This document shows, piece by piece, positions 25,596 through 35,162 of a DNA stretch of 64,000 bases (position 1 is the first letter of the stretch; every line of letters starts with the position of its first letter). The position numbers and the translations under genes are program-made. Below the pieces are notes generated by a model. That model saw only the letters and a list, made by a program, of their open reading frames with translations. It had not been told where the DNA came from and did no database searches. The DNA is from JAFGLZ01 sp964622545 (GTDB taxonomy: Bacteria > Planctomycetota > Phycisphaerae > UBA1845 > JAFGLZ01). The stretch lies in NCBI GenBank assembly GCA_964622545.1, contig CAZUQM010000009.1, forward strand, positions 1 through 64,000. The letters run 5' to 3'.

Positions 25596-26999
25596 ATGAT
25601 GCGGACATGGCGTTGGGCAGGGGCGCGTGTCGCCCTCGTCGGAGCGGTTTGTGTGCTTGCCGGGAGTTCGGCGGCGCGGGGACAGGTCGATTTCTCGGTG
25701 TATCGTTCGTTGGGCGACAGCCTCACGCACGGGACGCAGGGCGGCAAGGTGGTGGACTACCGCACGCAGGAGCAGGCCTACCCGGTTCTGCTGGCCGAGA
25801 AGATGAACACGGCCTTTCCGCTGAACCTGCTGACGATCGCCACCGGCAGCGACGAGCAGAGCGTGATCGGCGCGCCCAACTACGTGCAGTCGGCCAACCT
25901 CGCCGTTAACGGCGCTCAGCTCGACCACGCGCTCTACCGCGGCTCGAAGCCGCTGGACCCGCCCGATTATCTGTCCGACGACCGTCCCGACCTGGTTCTG
26001 GCCGGGCGTCCGACCGGCACCACGCAGGTCTCGGCCGCCGTCGACGACGGCGCGACGTTCACGACCGTCTGGCTCGGCGGCAATGACTTCCTGAACACAC
26101 TGACCAAGTACGGCACGGTGCTGCACGACTTCCTCGATGCGACCCTGGGCATCCCTTGGGCTCCGGACCCGCTGAACGTGACCGACCTGACGGACACGGT
26201 CGAATACGCGTCCGACTACGCCCAGCTCATGGATACGCTGATGGCCGTGCCGAACATGAAGATGGCCATCGCGAACTTCCCCGAGCTCAAGGACGTCGCC
26301 GGCGTGCTCGACAAGACGGAACTGACGGCCCTGATCGGGCCCAACCCCATGCCTGAGGACGCCCTGACGAGCGAGCTGATGGCCGCGGTCCTGCTGTTCG
26401 ACGATGTGAACTTCTTCGGCCAGGACATCTTCACGCCCGACATGTTGACCGATCCGGCCAACTACTGGGACGCCGCCGAGGCCGCCACCATCAACGCGAC
26501 CATCGACAGCTTCAACGATACGATCGCGACCCAAGCGGCCCTGCACGACGTGGCTCTTGTGGATATCCGAAGCCTCTTCGCCGACATCTCCAGCGAGGGC
26601 GTGCAGGTCGGCGATTGGCTGATCAACGACGATTGGTTCGTGGCCAACCTGGGTCAGAAGAAGGCCAGCCTCTACAGCTCCGACGGCGTGCACCCGAGCG
26701 ATATCGGTCACGGCTTGATCGCCAACGCCTTCATCGACGCGATCAACTCCCATTACGGCACGACGCTGGAGAAGTACAGCGAGGCCGAACTGAAGGAGAT
26801 TCTGGATAACGACAAATTCGCCGACAACGATCTCGACGGCAAGATCGAGGGCATCGACTCCCCCGGCGTGCCCTACCTGTCGCTCAATACCTTCGCGCCA
26901 GACTATACCGGCGACACGGTAGACATCGCGATCCCCGAGCCCGCGGGCCTCGTGCTGATCGGCCTGGGAGGCCTGCTGGCGACACGCCGACGGCGCTGA
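25596..26999 (+). CDS. Secreted SGNH/GDSL hydrolase with PEP-CTERM sorting signal
   Basis: A 467-residue exported hydrolase. A signal peptide (to about 29, ending AARGQ) is followed by the GDSL block SLGDSLT (catalytic Ser42), the oxyanion block WLGGND and the C-terminal block DGVHPSDIGH, giving Ser/Asp/His in order. Near the end, DNDLDGKIEG resembles an EF-hand or dockerin-type calcium loop. The last 22 residues (446-467) are a classic PEP-CTERM signal: IPEP, a hydrophobic helix GLVLIGLGGLLA, then TRRRR. Such tails are cut by an exosortase and link the protein to the envelope or exopolysaccharide; no exosortase lies in this window. The family cleaves esters; substrate unknown. A terminator follows at 27023. 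Confidence 0.88.
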   Translation: MMRTWRWAGARVALVGAVCVLAGSSAARGQVDFSVYRSLGDSLTHGTQGGKVVDYRTQEQAYPVLLAEKMNTAFPLNLLTIATGSDEQSVIGAPNYVQSANLAVNGAQLDHALYRGSKPLDPPDYLSDDRPDLVLAGRPTGTTQVSAAVDDGATFTTVWLGGNDFLNTLTKYGTVLHDFLDATLGIPWAPDPLNVTDLTDTVEYASDYAQLMDTLMAVPNMKMAIANFPELKDVAGVLDKTELTALIGPNPMPEDALTSELMAAVLLFDDVNFFGQDIFTPDMLTDPANYWDAAEAATINATIDSFNDTIATQAALHDVALVDIRSLFADISSEGVQVGDWLINDDWFVANLGQKKASLYSSDGVHPSDIGHGLIANAFIDAINSHYGTTLEKYSEAELKEILDNDKFADNDLDGKIEGIDSPGVPYLSLNTFAPDYTGDTVDIAIPEPAGLVLIGLGGLLATRRRR

Positions 27000-27341
27000 C
27001 CCGTTTGGCCCCGGTTCCCCACAGGCCCTGTCAGAGGCGTCTTCTCAGCACTGGCAGGGCCTTTTGGTTGCGCTGCGGCCGCCATGGACGCCGAGGCAGG
27101 CCGTTGCCTCGGCAAGATGTCTCGTGAGCCGCTTGCGACGGTTGCTCCCTGCACCATCTCCAGACGCTTGACGAACTTCTCGCCTCGGGGCGGACAACGC
27201 CGCCTTTTCGGAATAGAATCAGGGGGTATCCGCGGGTCGGCGGCGGCGACGGGGCTGATGTCCCGCGGCGCACATGCCGATACACCAGGTGGTTACCCAC
27301 CACGTTCGTGCCCAGTACAGCGACGCAAGAGACCTGACACG
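27000..27341. other. Intergenic region with terminator, otherwise empty
   Basis: Apart from the terminator at 27023-27065 there is a lone -10-like TAGAAT at 27214-27219 without a clear -35 partner. An open frame extends upstream from the HlyD gene to 27084, but its first 86 codons have no ribosome-binding site and poor composition. Confidence 0.5.
27023..27065 (+). terminator. Rho-independent terminator after the PEP-CTERM hydrolase gene
   Basis: AGGCCCTG (27023-27030) pairs exactly with CAGGGCCT (27055-27062), extendable by TCAG/CTGG pairing, and is followed by TTT. It lies 24 bases after the stop codon. Confidence 0.75.
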
Positions 27342-29300
27342 ATGACCAGCTCAGCAGGGACCACCACAGACGTATCCACCCAGGCGTCGTCCGGGCCCAT
27401 CGATCTGGCCAGCCTGCACGGCATTCTGGCCAGAATGGCCCAGACCGAGACCGACTCGGGCGAGCTGCTTCACAAGATGCTCGGCCTTCTGGTCGGGCTG
27501 ACGGCCGCCCGCGGCGGCGCGACCTTCCAGAGACGCTCCGAGGGAAGCGATCTGGCGATGCTGCACGGCATCTGGCCGCAGGATGTGGGCAGGATGCTGC
27601 CACGACTGCCGGACGCCCTCAAGGGGGCCGCCGACGAGGCCGTGACCTCGGGGCGGGCCTGCGTGACCAAGCTGGATGATCTCGGCGGCCAGATCCCGAC
27701 CGATCGGTGGGTGACCATCACCGCGCCGGTCCTGTGGCAAGATCGCGTCTTCGGAGCGATCTGTCTGGTGCTCGATCTCGGGGCCCAGGGTCGACCCGAG
27801 CCGTACCTGGCCGTCCTCCAGGCTGTGGCCGCGTGCTTTCAGATCCACGTGCTCAAGCGTCTGGGCGGCGCGCATCAGCTCCTGAGCCAACAGATGTCCG
27901 TGGTGCTCGACGCGGTCGCCCGCTCGGTGGCCGCTCGCAACGCGACCGAGATGGCCTTCTTCATGGCCAACGAGCTTCAGCAGCACCTCGGCTGCCACCA
28001 GGTGGCGGTCGGCTGGCGCAAGCGGGGCGACCGGGCCAAGGTCGTGGCCATCAGCGGCAAGGCCAACTTCAATCGACGCGGCGACACGGCCCGGGCGATC
28101 GAAGCGGCCATGTCCGAGGCCCTGCGGCAAGAGCGCTCCGTCCGTTTCCCACCCGAAGAGACACCCGGCAGCGTGAGCGTCGCGGCCCAGACTGAGGCCA
28201 CACTCGACGACGACGCATCCGGCCGGCCCATCGACCTGGCCCATGAGGAGCTCCTAAAGATCTGCCAGACCGATCTGGCCCTGACCTTCCCGTTGCGAAG
28301 CGGCGAGGACATCGTCGGGGCCTGGACGTTTCAGTGGCGGAGCGATCATCTACCCGGCCAGGCGGACGAACGGCTCGTGTCGGTGGCCACCGGGCAGGTC
28401 GGTCCCGTGGTCGACTGGGCCCGCCGCGCCGATCAGGGTGTGATCCGCCGGGGGATTCGCTCGGTCGGCCGCGCCGCGACCGCCCTGCTGGGTCCGCGAC
28501 ATCTCGCGGCCAAGGGCATCACGGCGGCGGTGGCGGTGTTCCTGGCGGTCATGATCTTCGTTCGCGTGCCGTTCCGGGTCGGGGGCGACTGCGTGCTGCA
28601 GCCCACGCCGCGTCGCTACATGACCGCCCGCTTCGACGGAGTGCTGAAAGAGGCCAACGTCCGCCCCGGTGACATCGTCAAGGAGGGCCAGTTGCTCGCC
28701 GAGCTCGAGGACTACCAACTACGCGATGAGCTGGGCCTGGCCCGTGCGGACTTTCACGAGGCCAGCAAACAGGCCGATACGCTCTTTGCCCAGGGCAAGC
28801 TCGCCGAGGCCCAACTGAAACGCATCCAGGCCGAGCGGGCCCAGGCCAAGATCGACCTGCTCGAGTTCAAGCTCAAGCACGTCCACCTGGCCTCGCCCAT
28901 CGACGGGGTCGTCCTGACCGGCGACCTGGAGCGGGCGCGAGGCATTCCCGTCCAGCGCGGCCAGGTGCTCTTCGAGATCGCCCCGCTGGACGAGATGGTG
29001 CTCGAGGTGGCCGTGCCCGACGCCGACGCCGCCTACGTGCAGCCCGAGCAGCAGGGCGAGTTCTCGCTCCAGGCCAGGCCCGAGCAGACGATCGACTTCG
29101 CCGTCAAGCGGATCCGTCCGCAGGCGGAGGTCCGCGACGAGAAGAACACTTTCGTGGTCGAGGCCGACGTAACCAACGACGAAGGATGGTTGCGTCCCGG
29201 CATGGAAGGCACGGCCAAGATCGGCATCGACGACCGGCCGATCGGCTGGATCCTGACGCGCGACATCGTCAACTGGTTCCGAATGACGTTCTGGTGGTAG
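27342..29300 (+). CDS. GAF-domain HlyD-type membrane fusion protein
   Basis: A 652-residue adaptor protein. The first 360 residues are cytoplasmic and look like two GAF-type sensor domains (about 40-170 and 185-360). One membrane span follows (about 391-408). The rest is a HlyD/biotinyl-lipoyl adaptor: a beta region (MTARFDGVLKEANVRPGDIVKEGQLLAELED), a coiled-coil hairpin (about 460-510), the second lipoyl half (HLASPIDGVVLTGDLERARG) and a beta-barrel domain. Such adaptors bridge the inner membrane to export partners; a GAF sensor fused to one is unusual. The next gene encodes an M50-HlyD protein 55 bases downstream, surely the partner. Start: ATG 27342 chosen because the domain begins there; the Shine-Dalgarno signal is weak. 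Confidence 0.85.
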   Translation: MTSSAGTTTDVSTQASSGPIDLASLHGILARMAQTETDSGELLHKMLGLLVGLTAARGGATFQRRSEGSDLAMLHGIWPQDVGRMLPRLPDALKGAADEAVTSGRACVTKLDDLGGQIPTDRWVTITAPVLWQDRVFGAICLVLDLGAQGRPEPYLAVLQAVAACFQIHVLKRLGGAHQLLSQQMSVVLDAVARSVAARNATEMAFFMANELQQHLGCHQVAVGWRKRGDRAKVVAISGKANFNRRGDTARAIEAAMSEALRQERSVRFPPEETPGSVSVAAQTEATLDDDASGRPIDLAHEELLKICQTDLALTFPLRSGEDIVGAWTFQWRSDHLPGQADERLVSVATGQVGPVVDWARRADQGVIRRGIRSVGRAATALLGPRHLAAKGITAAVAVFLAVMIFVRVPFRVGGDCVLQPTPRRYMTARFDGVLKEANVRPGDIVKEGQLLAELEDYQLRDELGLARADFHEASKQADTLFAQGKLAEAQLKRIQAERAQAKIDLLEFKLKHVHLASPIDGVVLTGDLERARGIPVQRGQVLFEIAPLDEMVLEVAVPDADAAYVQPEQQGEFSLQARPEQTIDFAVKRIRPQAEVRDEKNTFVVEADVTNDEGWLRPGMEGTAKIGIDDRPIGWILTRDIVNWFRMTFWW

Positions 29301-29355
29301 GCGTCAGCGCGCCCAGAGCGTTCCGCCTCGACCCGGCCAGCGCGACGACACACTC

Positions 29356-31497
29356 ATGAGCACAGCACCCGATCATGCCGTACTCGACGTCCGACAGCTC
29401 AGGCCCAAGCTGCGCCGCGACGTTCGCATCAACGAGCAGACCTTCCAGGGCGAGAGCTGGTTCATCGTCCAAGACCCGATCACGTGTCAGTATTTTCGGC
29501 TCGGACCGACGGAGTATCGGTTCATCCGTGAGCTCGACGGGCGGCGGACCGTCGGCGAGATCCTCCAGCAAATGGCCGGCGAGCTCGGCGAGGACACGCT
29601 GTCGCCCGACCTGGCCGCCCGGCTGCTGAACTACCTCGGGCAGGCGCACCTGTTGGAGACCGACGAGCAGCTCGACCCGACCAGCCTCTACGAGGCCTAC
29701 CGCAAGGCCCGGCGGAAGAAGGGCCTGCAGGTGGCCAGCAACTTCCTGTTCATCAACCTGCCCCTGGTCGACCCGGACCGCTTCCTCCGACGGACGCTGC
29801 CGTTCGTCCGGCCGCTGTTGGGGCGCGGCTTTGTCGTGGTCTGGCTGGCTGCGCTGGCCGCGGCTCTCGGCATCGTGGTGACGCACTGGGGCGAGCTGAC
29901 CAGCCGCGTCAACTCGGTGCTCGCCCCGAGCAACCTGCTGCTGCTGTACGTGGCCTTTGCGGCAGTCAAGCTGTTCCACGAGCTGTGGCACGGCTACGTC
30001 TGTCGTCGCTACGGCGGACCCGTGCACGAGATGGGTATCATCTTCTTGGTGTTCACGCCCTTCTTCTATTGCGAGGCCAGCAGCGCGTGGACCTTCGACA
30101 ACAAGTGGAAGAAGATCTACGTCTCCGCGGCCGGCATGTACATCGAGATCTTCCTCGCCTCGCTCGCGACCTTCGTCTGGTACGCGACCAACCCGGGCCT
30201 GGTGCATGCCCTGGCGTACAACGTGATGTTCGTGGCCAGCATCTCGACCGTGCTGTTCAACGGCAACCCGCTGCTCCGCTACGACGGCTACTACATCCTC
30301 AGCGACCTGATCGAGATGCCCAACCTCTGGACGGGCGCCAACAACTACCTCAAGTACCTGCTCAACCGCTACCTGGTGGGCAACAAGCAGGAATCACCGG
30401 CCGAGACGACCCGACACGCCGTCCTGTTCGTGGTCTACGGCATCGCCTCGTTCCTCTATCGCATCGTCGTGTGCGTCGGCATCATCCTGTTCGTCAGCTC
30501 GCAGTTGAAAGGGCTGGGCCTGATCCTGGCCGTCGGGGCTTTCGTCATGTGGGTCGTCGTGCCGATCGGCAAGGCGGTCAAGCACATGTTCTTCACGGCG
30601 GGCACGCGGCAGCAGCGCAAGCGGGCCGGTCTGGTCATGGGCGGGCTCGTCACCGCGGTCGTCGTCCTGCTGGGCGTGGTCGACATGCCCATGCGGCTGT
30701 ACACCACCGCGGCCGTCGACTACCGCGAGGTGCAGGTCGTGCGGGCCGACGCGCCCGGACACGTCACGGCGGTCCTCGTCCGGCCGGGTCAGCGGGTCAG
30801 CGCCGGTCAACCGCTGGTGCGTCTGGCCAACGAGGAGCTGCTTGCCCGATACCGCCAGTCCAAGGCCGACCTGGCCATGACCCGCTATCGCCTGTCGGCG
30901 CTGGAGACGATCGACCCGGCCGCGGCCCAGGCGATCCGGCCGCGCGTGGAAGCCCGCAAGGCCCTCGTCGACGATCTGGCCGCGAAGGTCGACTCGCTCA
31001 CGCGGCGGGCGACCATCGAGGGCGTCATCGTCACGGGGCGTCTCGACGAGCTGGTCGGCAAGTTCGCCGATACGGGCGAGGAGATCATGACGCTGGCCGA
31101 CACGTCCCGCCCGCTGCTCAAGGCCGCCGTCGACCAGGACGACGTGTACGAATACCGCGACGCCGTCGGCCAGCCCGTCGAGATCCGCCTCCGCTCCGAG
31201 CCGTGGCACGTGATCGAGGCCCGCATCGATACCCTGTCGCCGCGCAGCTCGCGGTCGGTGCCGCATCCGGCTCTGACCAGCCAAGCAGGCGAGGATCTGG
31301 TGATCGATCCGGCCGCCGACGCCGACGAGCCCCAGTTGATGTACCCCTGCTTCGTGGCCGAGATCGTGCCCGAGGACCCCAACACGCGTCTGCCGGGCGG
31401 GGCGCTGGCCCGTGTCCGCTTCGAGGCCGCCGAAAGGCCGCTGGCCGTCCAGTGGTACCGCAAGGCCGTCCGCATCGTCCGAGCGCTCTGGTTGTAA
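29356..31497 (+). CDS. PqqD-like / M50 metalloprotease / HlyD fusion protein
   Basis: A 713-residue membrane protein. Residues about 20-105 resemble a PqqD-type peptide-binding domain (FIVQDPITCQYFRLGPTEYRFIRELDG). A multi-span S2P/M50 domain follows, with zinc ligands in HELWH (208-212) and the distal NPLLRYDG motif (304-311, Asp310). After the last spans (about 450), a HlyD-like lipoyl and coiled-coil domain projects outward (VQVVRADAPGHVTAVLVRPGQRV, TIEGVIVTGRL). Proteins of this plan are annotated as putative peptide zinc metalloproteases and occur beside HlyD adaptors. A role in peptide maturation or export is inferred from the PqqD part. No ABC ATPase or precursor peptide is nearby. It is co-directional with the GAF-HlyD gene. 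Confidence 0.87.
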   Translation: MSTAPDHAVLDVRQLRPKLRRDVRINEQTFQGESWFIVQDPITCQYFRLGPTEYRFIRELDGRRTVGEILQQMAGELGEDTLSPDLAARLLNYLGQAHLLETDEQLDPTSLYEAYRKARRKKGLQVASNFLFINLPLVDPDRFLRRTLPFVRPLLGRGFVVVWLAALAAALGIVVTHWGELTSRVNSVLAPSNLLLLYVAFAAVKLFHELWHGYVCRRYGGPVHEMGIIFLVFTPFFYCEASSAWTFDNKWKKIYVSAAGMYIEIFLASLATFVWYATNPGLVHALAYNVMFVASISTVLFNGNPLLRYDGYYILSDLIEMPNLWTGANNYLKYLLNRYLVGNKQESPAETTRHAVLFVVYGIASFLYRIVVCVGIILFVSSQLKGLGLILAVGAFVMWVVVPIGKAVKHMFFTAGTRQQRKRAGLVMGGLVTAVVVLLGVVDMPMRLYTTAAVDYREVQVVRADAPGHVTAVLVRPGQRVSAGQPLVRLANEELLARYRQSKADLAMTRYRLSALETIDPAAAQAIRPRVEARKALVDDLAAKVDSLTRRATIEGVIVTGRLDELVGKFADTGEEIMTLADTSRPLLKAAVDQDDVYEYRDAVGQPVEIRLRSEPWHVIEARIDTLSPRSSRSVPHPALTSQAGEDLVIDPAADADEPQLMYPCFVAEIVPEDPNTRLPGGALARVRFEAAERPLAVQWYRKAVRIVRALWL

Positions 31498-31505
31498 CGC
31501 GTCCG

Positions 31506-31534
31506 CTGACCCGCGTACACCTCTCTGCTATACT
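31506..31534 (+). promoter_or_regulatory. Sigma-70-like promoter of dapF
   Basis: CTGACC (31506-31511), a 17-base spacer and TATACT (31529-31534), 87 bases before the dapF start. It lies just after the M50-HlyD stop codon, so dapF is probably transcribed independently. Confidence 0.55.
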
Positions 31535-31621
31535 CGCCCGTTCGAGCGGCGTCCCGTCGTCTGAGACGGGACACGAGCTTCCACGAGCCGACGCAACACC
31601 AGCGACCCCGAGGCTTGACCC

Positions 31622-32566
<945 letters not shown>

Positions 32567-32631
32567 CGGCTCTCTGGAACCCACGATCGTGAACCGCTCG
32601 CCGGCCGGCGCCGGCTGCTGCGGACGGATGC

Positions 32632-35016
32632 TTGATCCCAGGCGCTCGCCATGCCACAACTGACGGCGTGAAGTCTGCCCGTTCCAACGCGGCCCGGCTT
32701 GCGGTCCTGCTCGTCACCTGGGGGGCCGTCACCCTCATCGTCCAGGCGCTGCTGCTGCGCGAGACGCTGGTGCTGTTCCTGACCGGCGAGATCAGTTGGG
32801 GCCTGGTGCTGGCCGCGTGGCTGGCGGGCGTCGGCCTTGGCGCGACCCTCGGCGGACGGCTCGCCCGCCGCGTCAAGCGGGCCGACCGCGGGCTCATCCT
32901 GCTGATGACCGCCTTCGCGCTGCTGGCGCCCACCGGCCTGACGCTGCTGAGGCTGGCCCGAAGCTGGCTCGACATCGGACCCGGCGAGTACGTCCCTTTG
33001 TCGGCGATGGCCTGGCTGTCGGCGCTCTTCGTGGGTCCGTTCGGGCTGCTGATCGGCATCGCGTTTCCGCTGGCGTGCGTCGTGGCGCGCGCCGGCTCGG
33101 AGAGCGACCGCATCGGATGGGTCTACATCTTCGAGTCCGTGGGCGGGCTCATCGGCGGGTTGGTCTTCACGTTCGTCCTGGCGGGGCGCGTGGCGACCTT
33201 GCCGCTCGCCGTGGCGTGCAGCGCGATCCTCGGCGTGCTCGGCGGGGCCTATCTGATGGGCGAGCACCGACGCGTGGCCGGCTCAGTCGCCCTGGCGGTC
33301 GGTCTCGGTGCGGTCCTAGCCCTCCCGACGGTCGCGGCGAGGCTCGAGGCCTGGAGCCACCTCGAACGATGGCGATCGTTCGCGGCGGGCATGGAGCTCC
33401 GCGCCGCCGCCGACTCGCGCTACCAGCACCTCGACCTCGGCTACCGTGACGGGCAGTTCATGCTCTACGCCGCGGGCCATCCGGCCGCGACGTTTCCGCA
33501 GCCGACCGCCCATCGATGGACCGGTCAGGTCGTACTGTGTCAGCATCCCGACCCGAGGCGCATCCTCTTGCTGGGCGGCGGGGCCGACGGCATGCTGGCC
33601 GAGCTGCTCACCCACCGCAGCGTCGAGCACGTCGACTATGTCGAGCTCGACCCGACCGCCACGGCGATGGTCCGGCCGCATCTGGCCGAGCGTGACGCCC
33701 GCGCCCTGGCCGATGCCCGTGTCCGCGTCATTCACGGCGACCCGCGTTACGTCATCCGAGCGGCGGGGCGCACGTATGATCTGGTCTGGGGGCAATTCCC
33801 CTCGCCGGCGTCGGCCCTGGCCGCCCGGTTCTACACGGTCGGCTTCTATGAGCAGCTCGCCGATCGCATGGCCCCGGACGGCGTGCTGGCGTTCAGCACC
33901 GACACCTCACCGGCCGAGCTGCGAGGCGAATCGGCCGAATGCACCGGCGCGATCTATCACACGTTGAAACGGGTCTTTGGGGAGGTGATCGTGGGCTGGG
34001 GCTCCTCCCCGCTCGTGCTGGCCTGCCTGGCAGACGACGTCTTGACGGTCGATCGCGATGCGCTGGCAAGCCGGCTGGCCTCGCGAGCCGTCCCGCCCGG
34101 CTACTTCCATCCGCAAGACTTTGCGATGTCGGACCAGCTTGACCCCGACCTCGTCGCCCAACGGCGCTCGGAGCTCGAGCAGCTCGACCACCCGACGATC
34201 AGCACCGACTTCCGACCGGGCATCTACCTGCTGTGGCTCGAGCGATGGGAGCAGCAGCTTCGCGATCGCGCGTCACGCGATCTGCGGCGTGTCGACGAGC
34301 CGCACGAGATGCACCGACCGGGACTGTTCTCCCGGCTCGCCGACATGAGGCTCGGCCCCGCGATCGGCGTCTTTGCGGTCGCCCTCCTGGCATGGCTCGC
34401 CTATCGAACCGTCCGCCGTGGCCACGCTCGCGGCCTGGTGGGCGGACTGGTCCTCGGTTCGATCGGCACGACCGGTTTGGCCGCGATGGCGGGCGAGATC
34501 CTGATCCTGCATGCGGTGCAAGCGCTCTGCGGCTATGTCTACGAGCAAGTGGGCGCGATCATGGCGCTGTTCATGCTGGGTCTCGCCTGCGGCGGTGTGC
34601 TGGGCAGGCGTTTCCTGTCAGGCCGCAGGCGCCGGTTGCTCGTCTTGGCCGCTGTCGATGCGATCTTGGCGGGGCTCACCTTGGCGCTGCCCTACGCGTT
34701 CCGGGCCGTCGACGCCCTGGCCGCAAGCTGGGTCACGACCACCACGGCGTATGGCCTGGCGGTGGCGCTGGGCATGGCGTGTGGGGCGGGGTTCGTCATG
34801 GCAGCGGCCGCCCATGTGTCGGCCGTCGGCCGGACTGAGCGGACCGCCGGGCCGGTCGACGCGGCGGACCATCTGGGCGCCTGTCTGGGGGCGTTGCTGA
34901 TGGGTGTTGTGTTGATCCCGGTCTGGGGGCTCTGGATCACGAGTCAGATTCTGGCGGGACTGAAGATTGCCTCTGTGATGGCTCTGGTGGCCGTCGGTCG
35001 CGGGGGCCCGCGGTAA
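32632..35016 (+). CDS. Membrane-embedded spermidine-synthase-like protein (TM - SpdSyn - TM)
   Basis: A protein of up to 794 residues. An N-terminal block of about seven membrane segments (about 22-230) contains typical LRETLVLFLTGEISWGLVLA- and IFESVGGLIGG-like sequence. A spermidine-synthase-like Rossmann domain follows (ILLLGGGADGMLAELL, VDYVELDPTA, VIHGDPRYVI), then a second block of about seven segments (about 570-790). This TM-SpdSyn-TM plan belongs to the 'fused MFS/spermidine synthase' family; the function is not established. It differs from the TPR-bearing homologue at 22230. Start uncertain: TTG 32632 gives the longest frame; GTG 32668 is an alternative just before the first span. 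It follows dapF by 65 bases. Confidence 0.78.
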   Translation: MIPGARHATTDGVKSARSNAARLAVLLVTWGAVTLIVQALLLRETLVLFLTGEISWGLVLAAWLAGVGLGATLGGRLARRVKRADRGLILLMTAFALLAPTGLTLLRLARSWLDIGPGEYVPLSAMAWLSALFVGPFGLLIGIAFPLACVVARAGSESDRIGWVYIFESVGGLIGGLVFTFVLAGRVATLPLAVACSAILGVLGGAYLMGEHRRVAGSVALAVGLGAVLALPTVAARLEAWSHLERWRSFAAGMELRAAADSRYQHLDLGYRDGQFMLYAAGHPAATFPQPTAHRWTGQVVLCQHPDPRRILLLGGGADGMLAELLTHRSVEHVDYVELDPTATAMVRPHLAERDARALADARVRVIHGDPRYVIRAAGRTYDLVWGQFPSPASALAARFYTVGFYEQLADRMAPDGVLAFSTDTSPAELRGESAECTGAIYHTLKRVFGEVIVGWGSSPLVLACLADDVLTVDRDALASRLASRAVPPGYFHPQDFAMSDQLDPDLVAQRRSELEQLDHPTISTDFRPGIYLLWLERWEQQLRDRASRDLRRVDEPHEMHRPGLFSRLADMRLGPAIGVFAVALLAWLAYRTVRRGHARGLVGGLVLGSIGTTGLAAMAGEILILHAVQALCGYVYEQVGAIMALFMLGLACGGVLGRRFLSGRRRRLLVLAAVDAILAGLTLALPYAFRAVDALAASWVTTTTAYGLAVALGMACGAGFVMAAAAHVSAVGRTERTAGPVDAADHLGACLGALLMGVVLIPVWGLWITSQILAGLKIASVMALVAVGRGGPR

Positions 35017-35048
35017 CGGTTAGCCTCACCGGGTGATGCTGCGTTGCC

Positions 35049-35077
35049 TTGTCTCGACACGGCGCGATCTGTATAGT
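35049..35077 (+). promoter_or_regulatory. Sigma-70-like promoter of the giant TPR gene
   Basis: TTGTCT (35049-35054), a 17-base spacer and TATAGT (35072-35077), 86 bases before ATG 35163. Its position argues against any start codon upstream of about 35090. Confidence 0.55.
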
Positions 35078-35162
35078 GCGAGCTTGGCGTGTTTTGCGCT
35101 CACCCCAAGGCAAAACACGAGACGATTTCAGGTCCCGTTGTCCCAGAAACGAGCATGCGATT

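Noticed and set aside
27084..27341. Upstream extension of the GAF-HlyD gene by 86 codons
   Set aside because: No ribosome-binding site, low-complexity product and position just after a terminator; ATG 27342 begins the domain.
35049..35162. Upstream extension of the giant TPR protein
   Set aside because: It overlaps the TTGTCT/TATAGT promoter and adds a Arg/Cys-rich segment before an otherwise normal membrane anchor.
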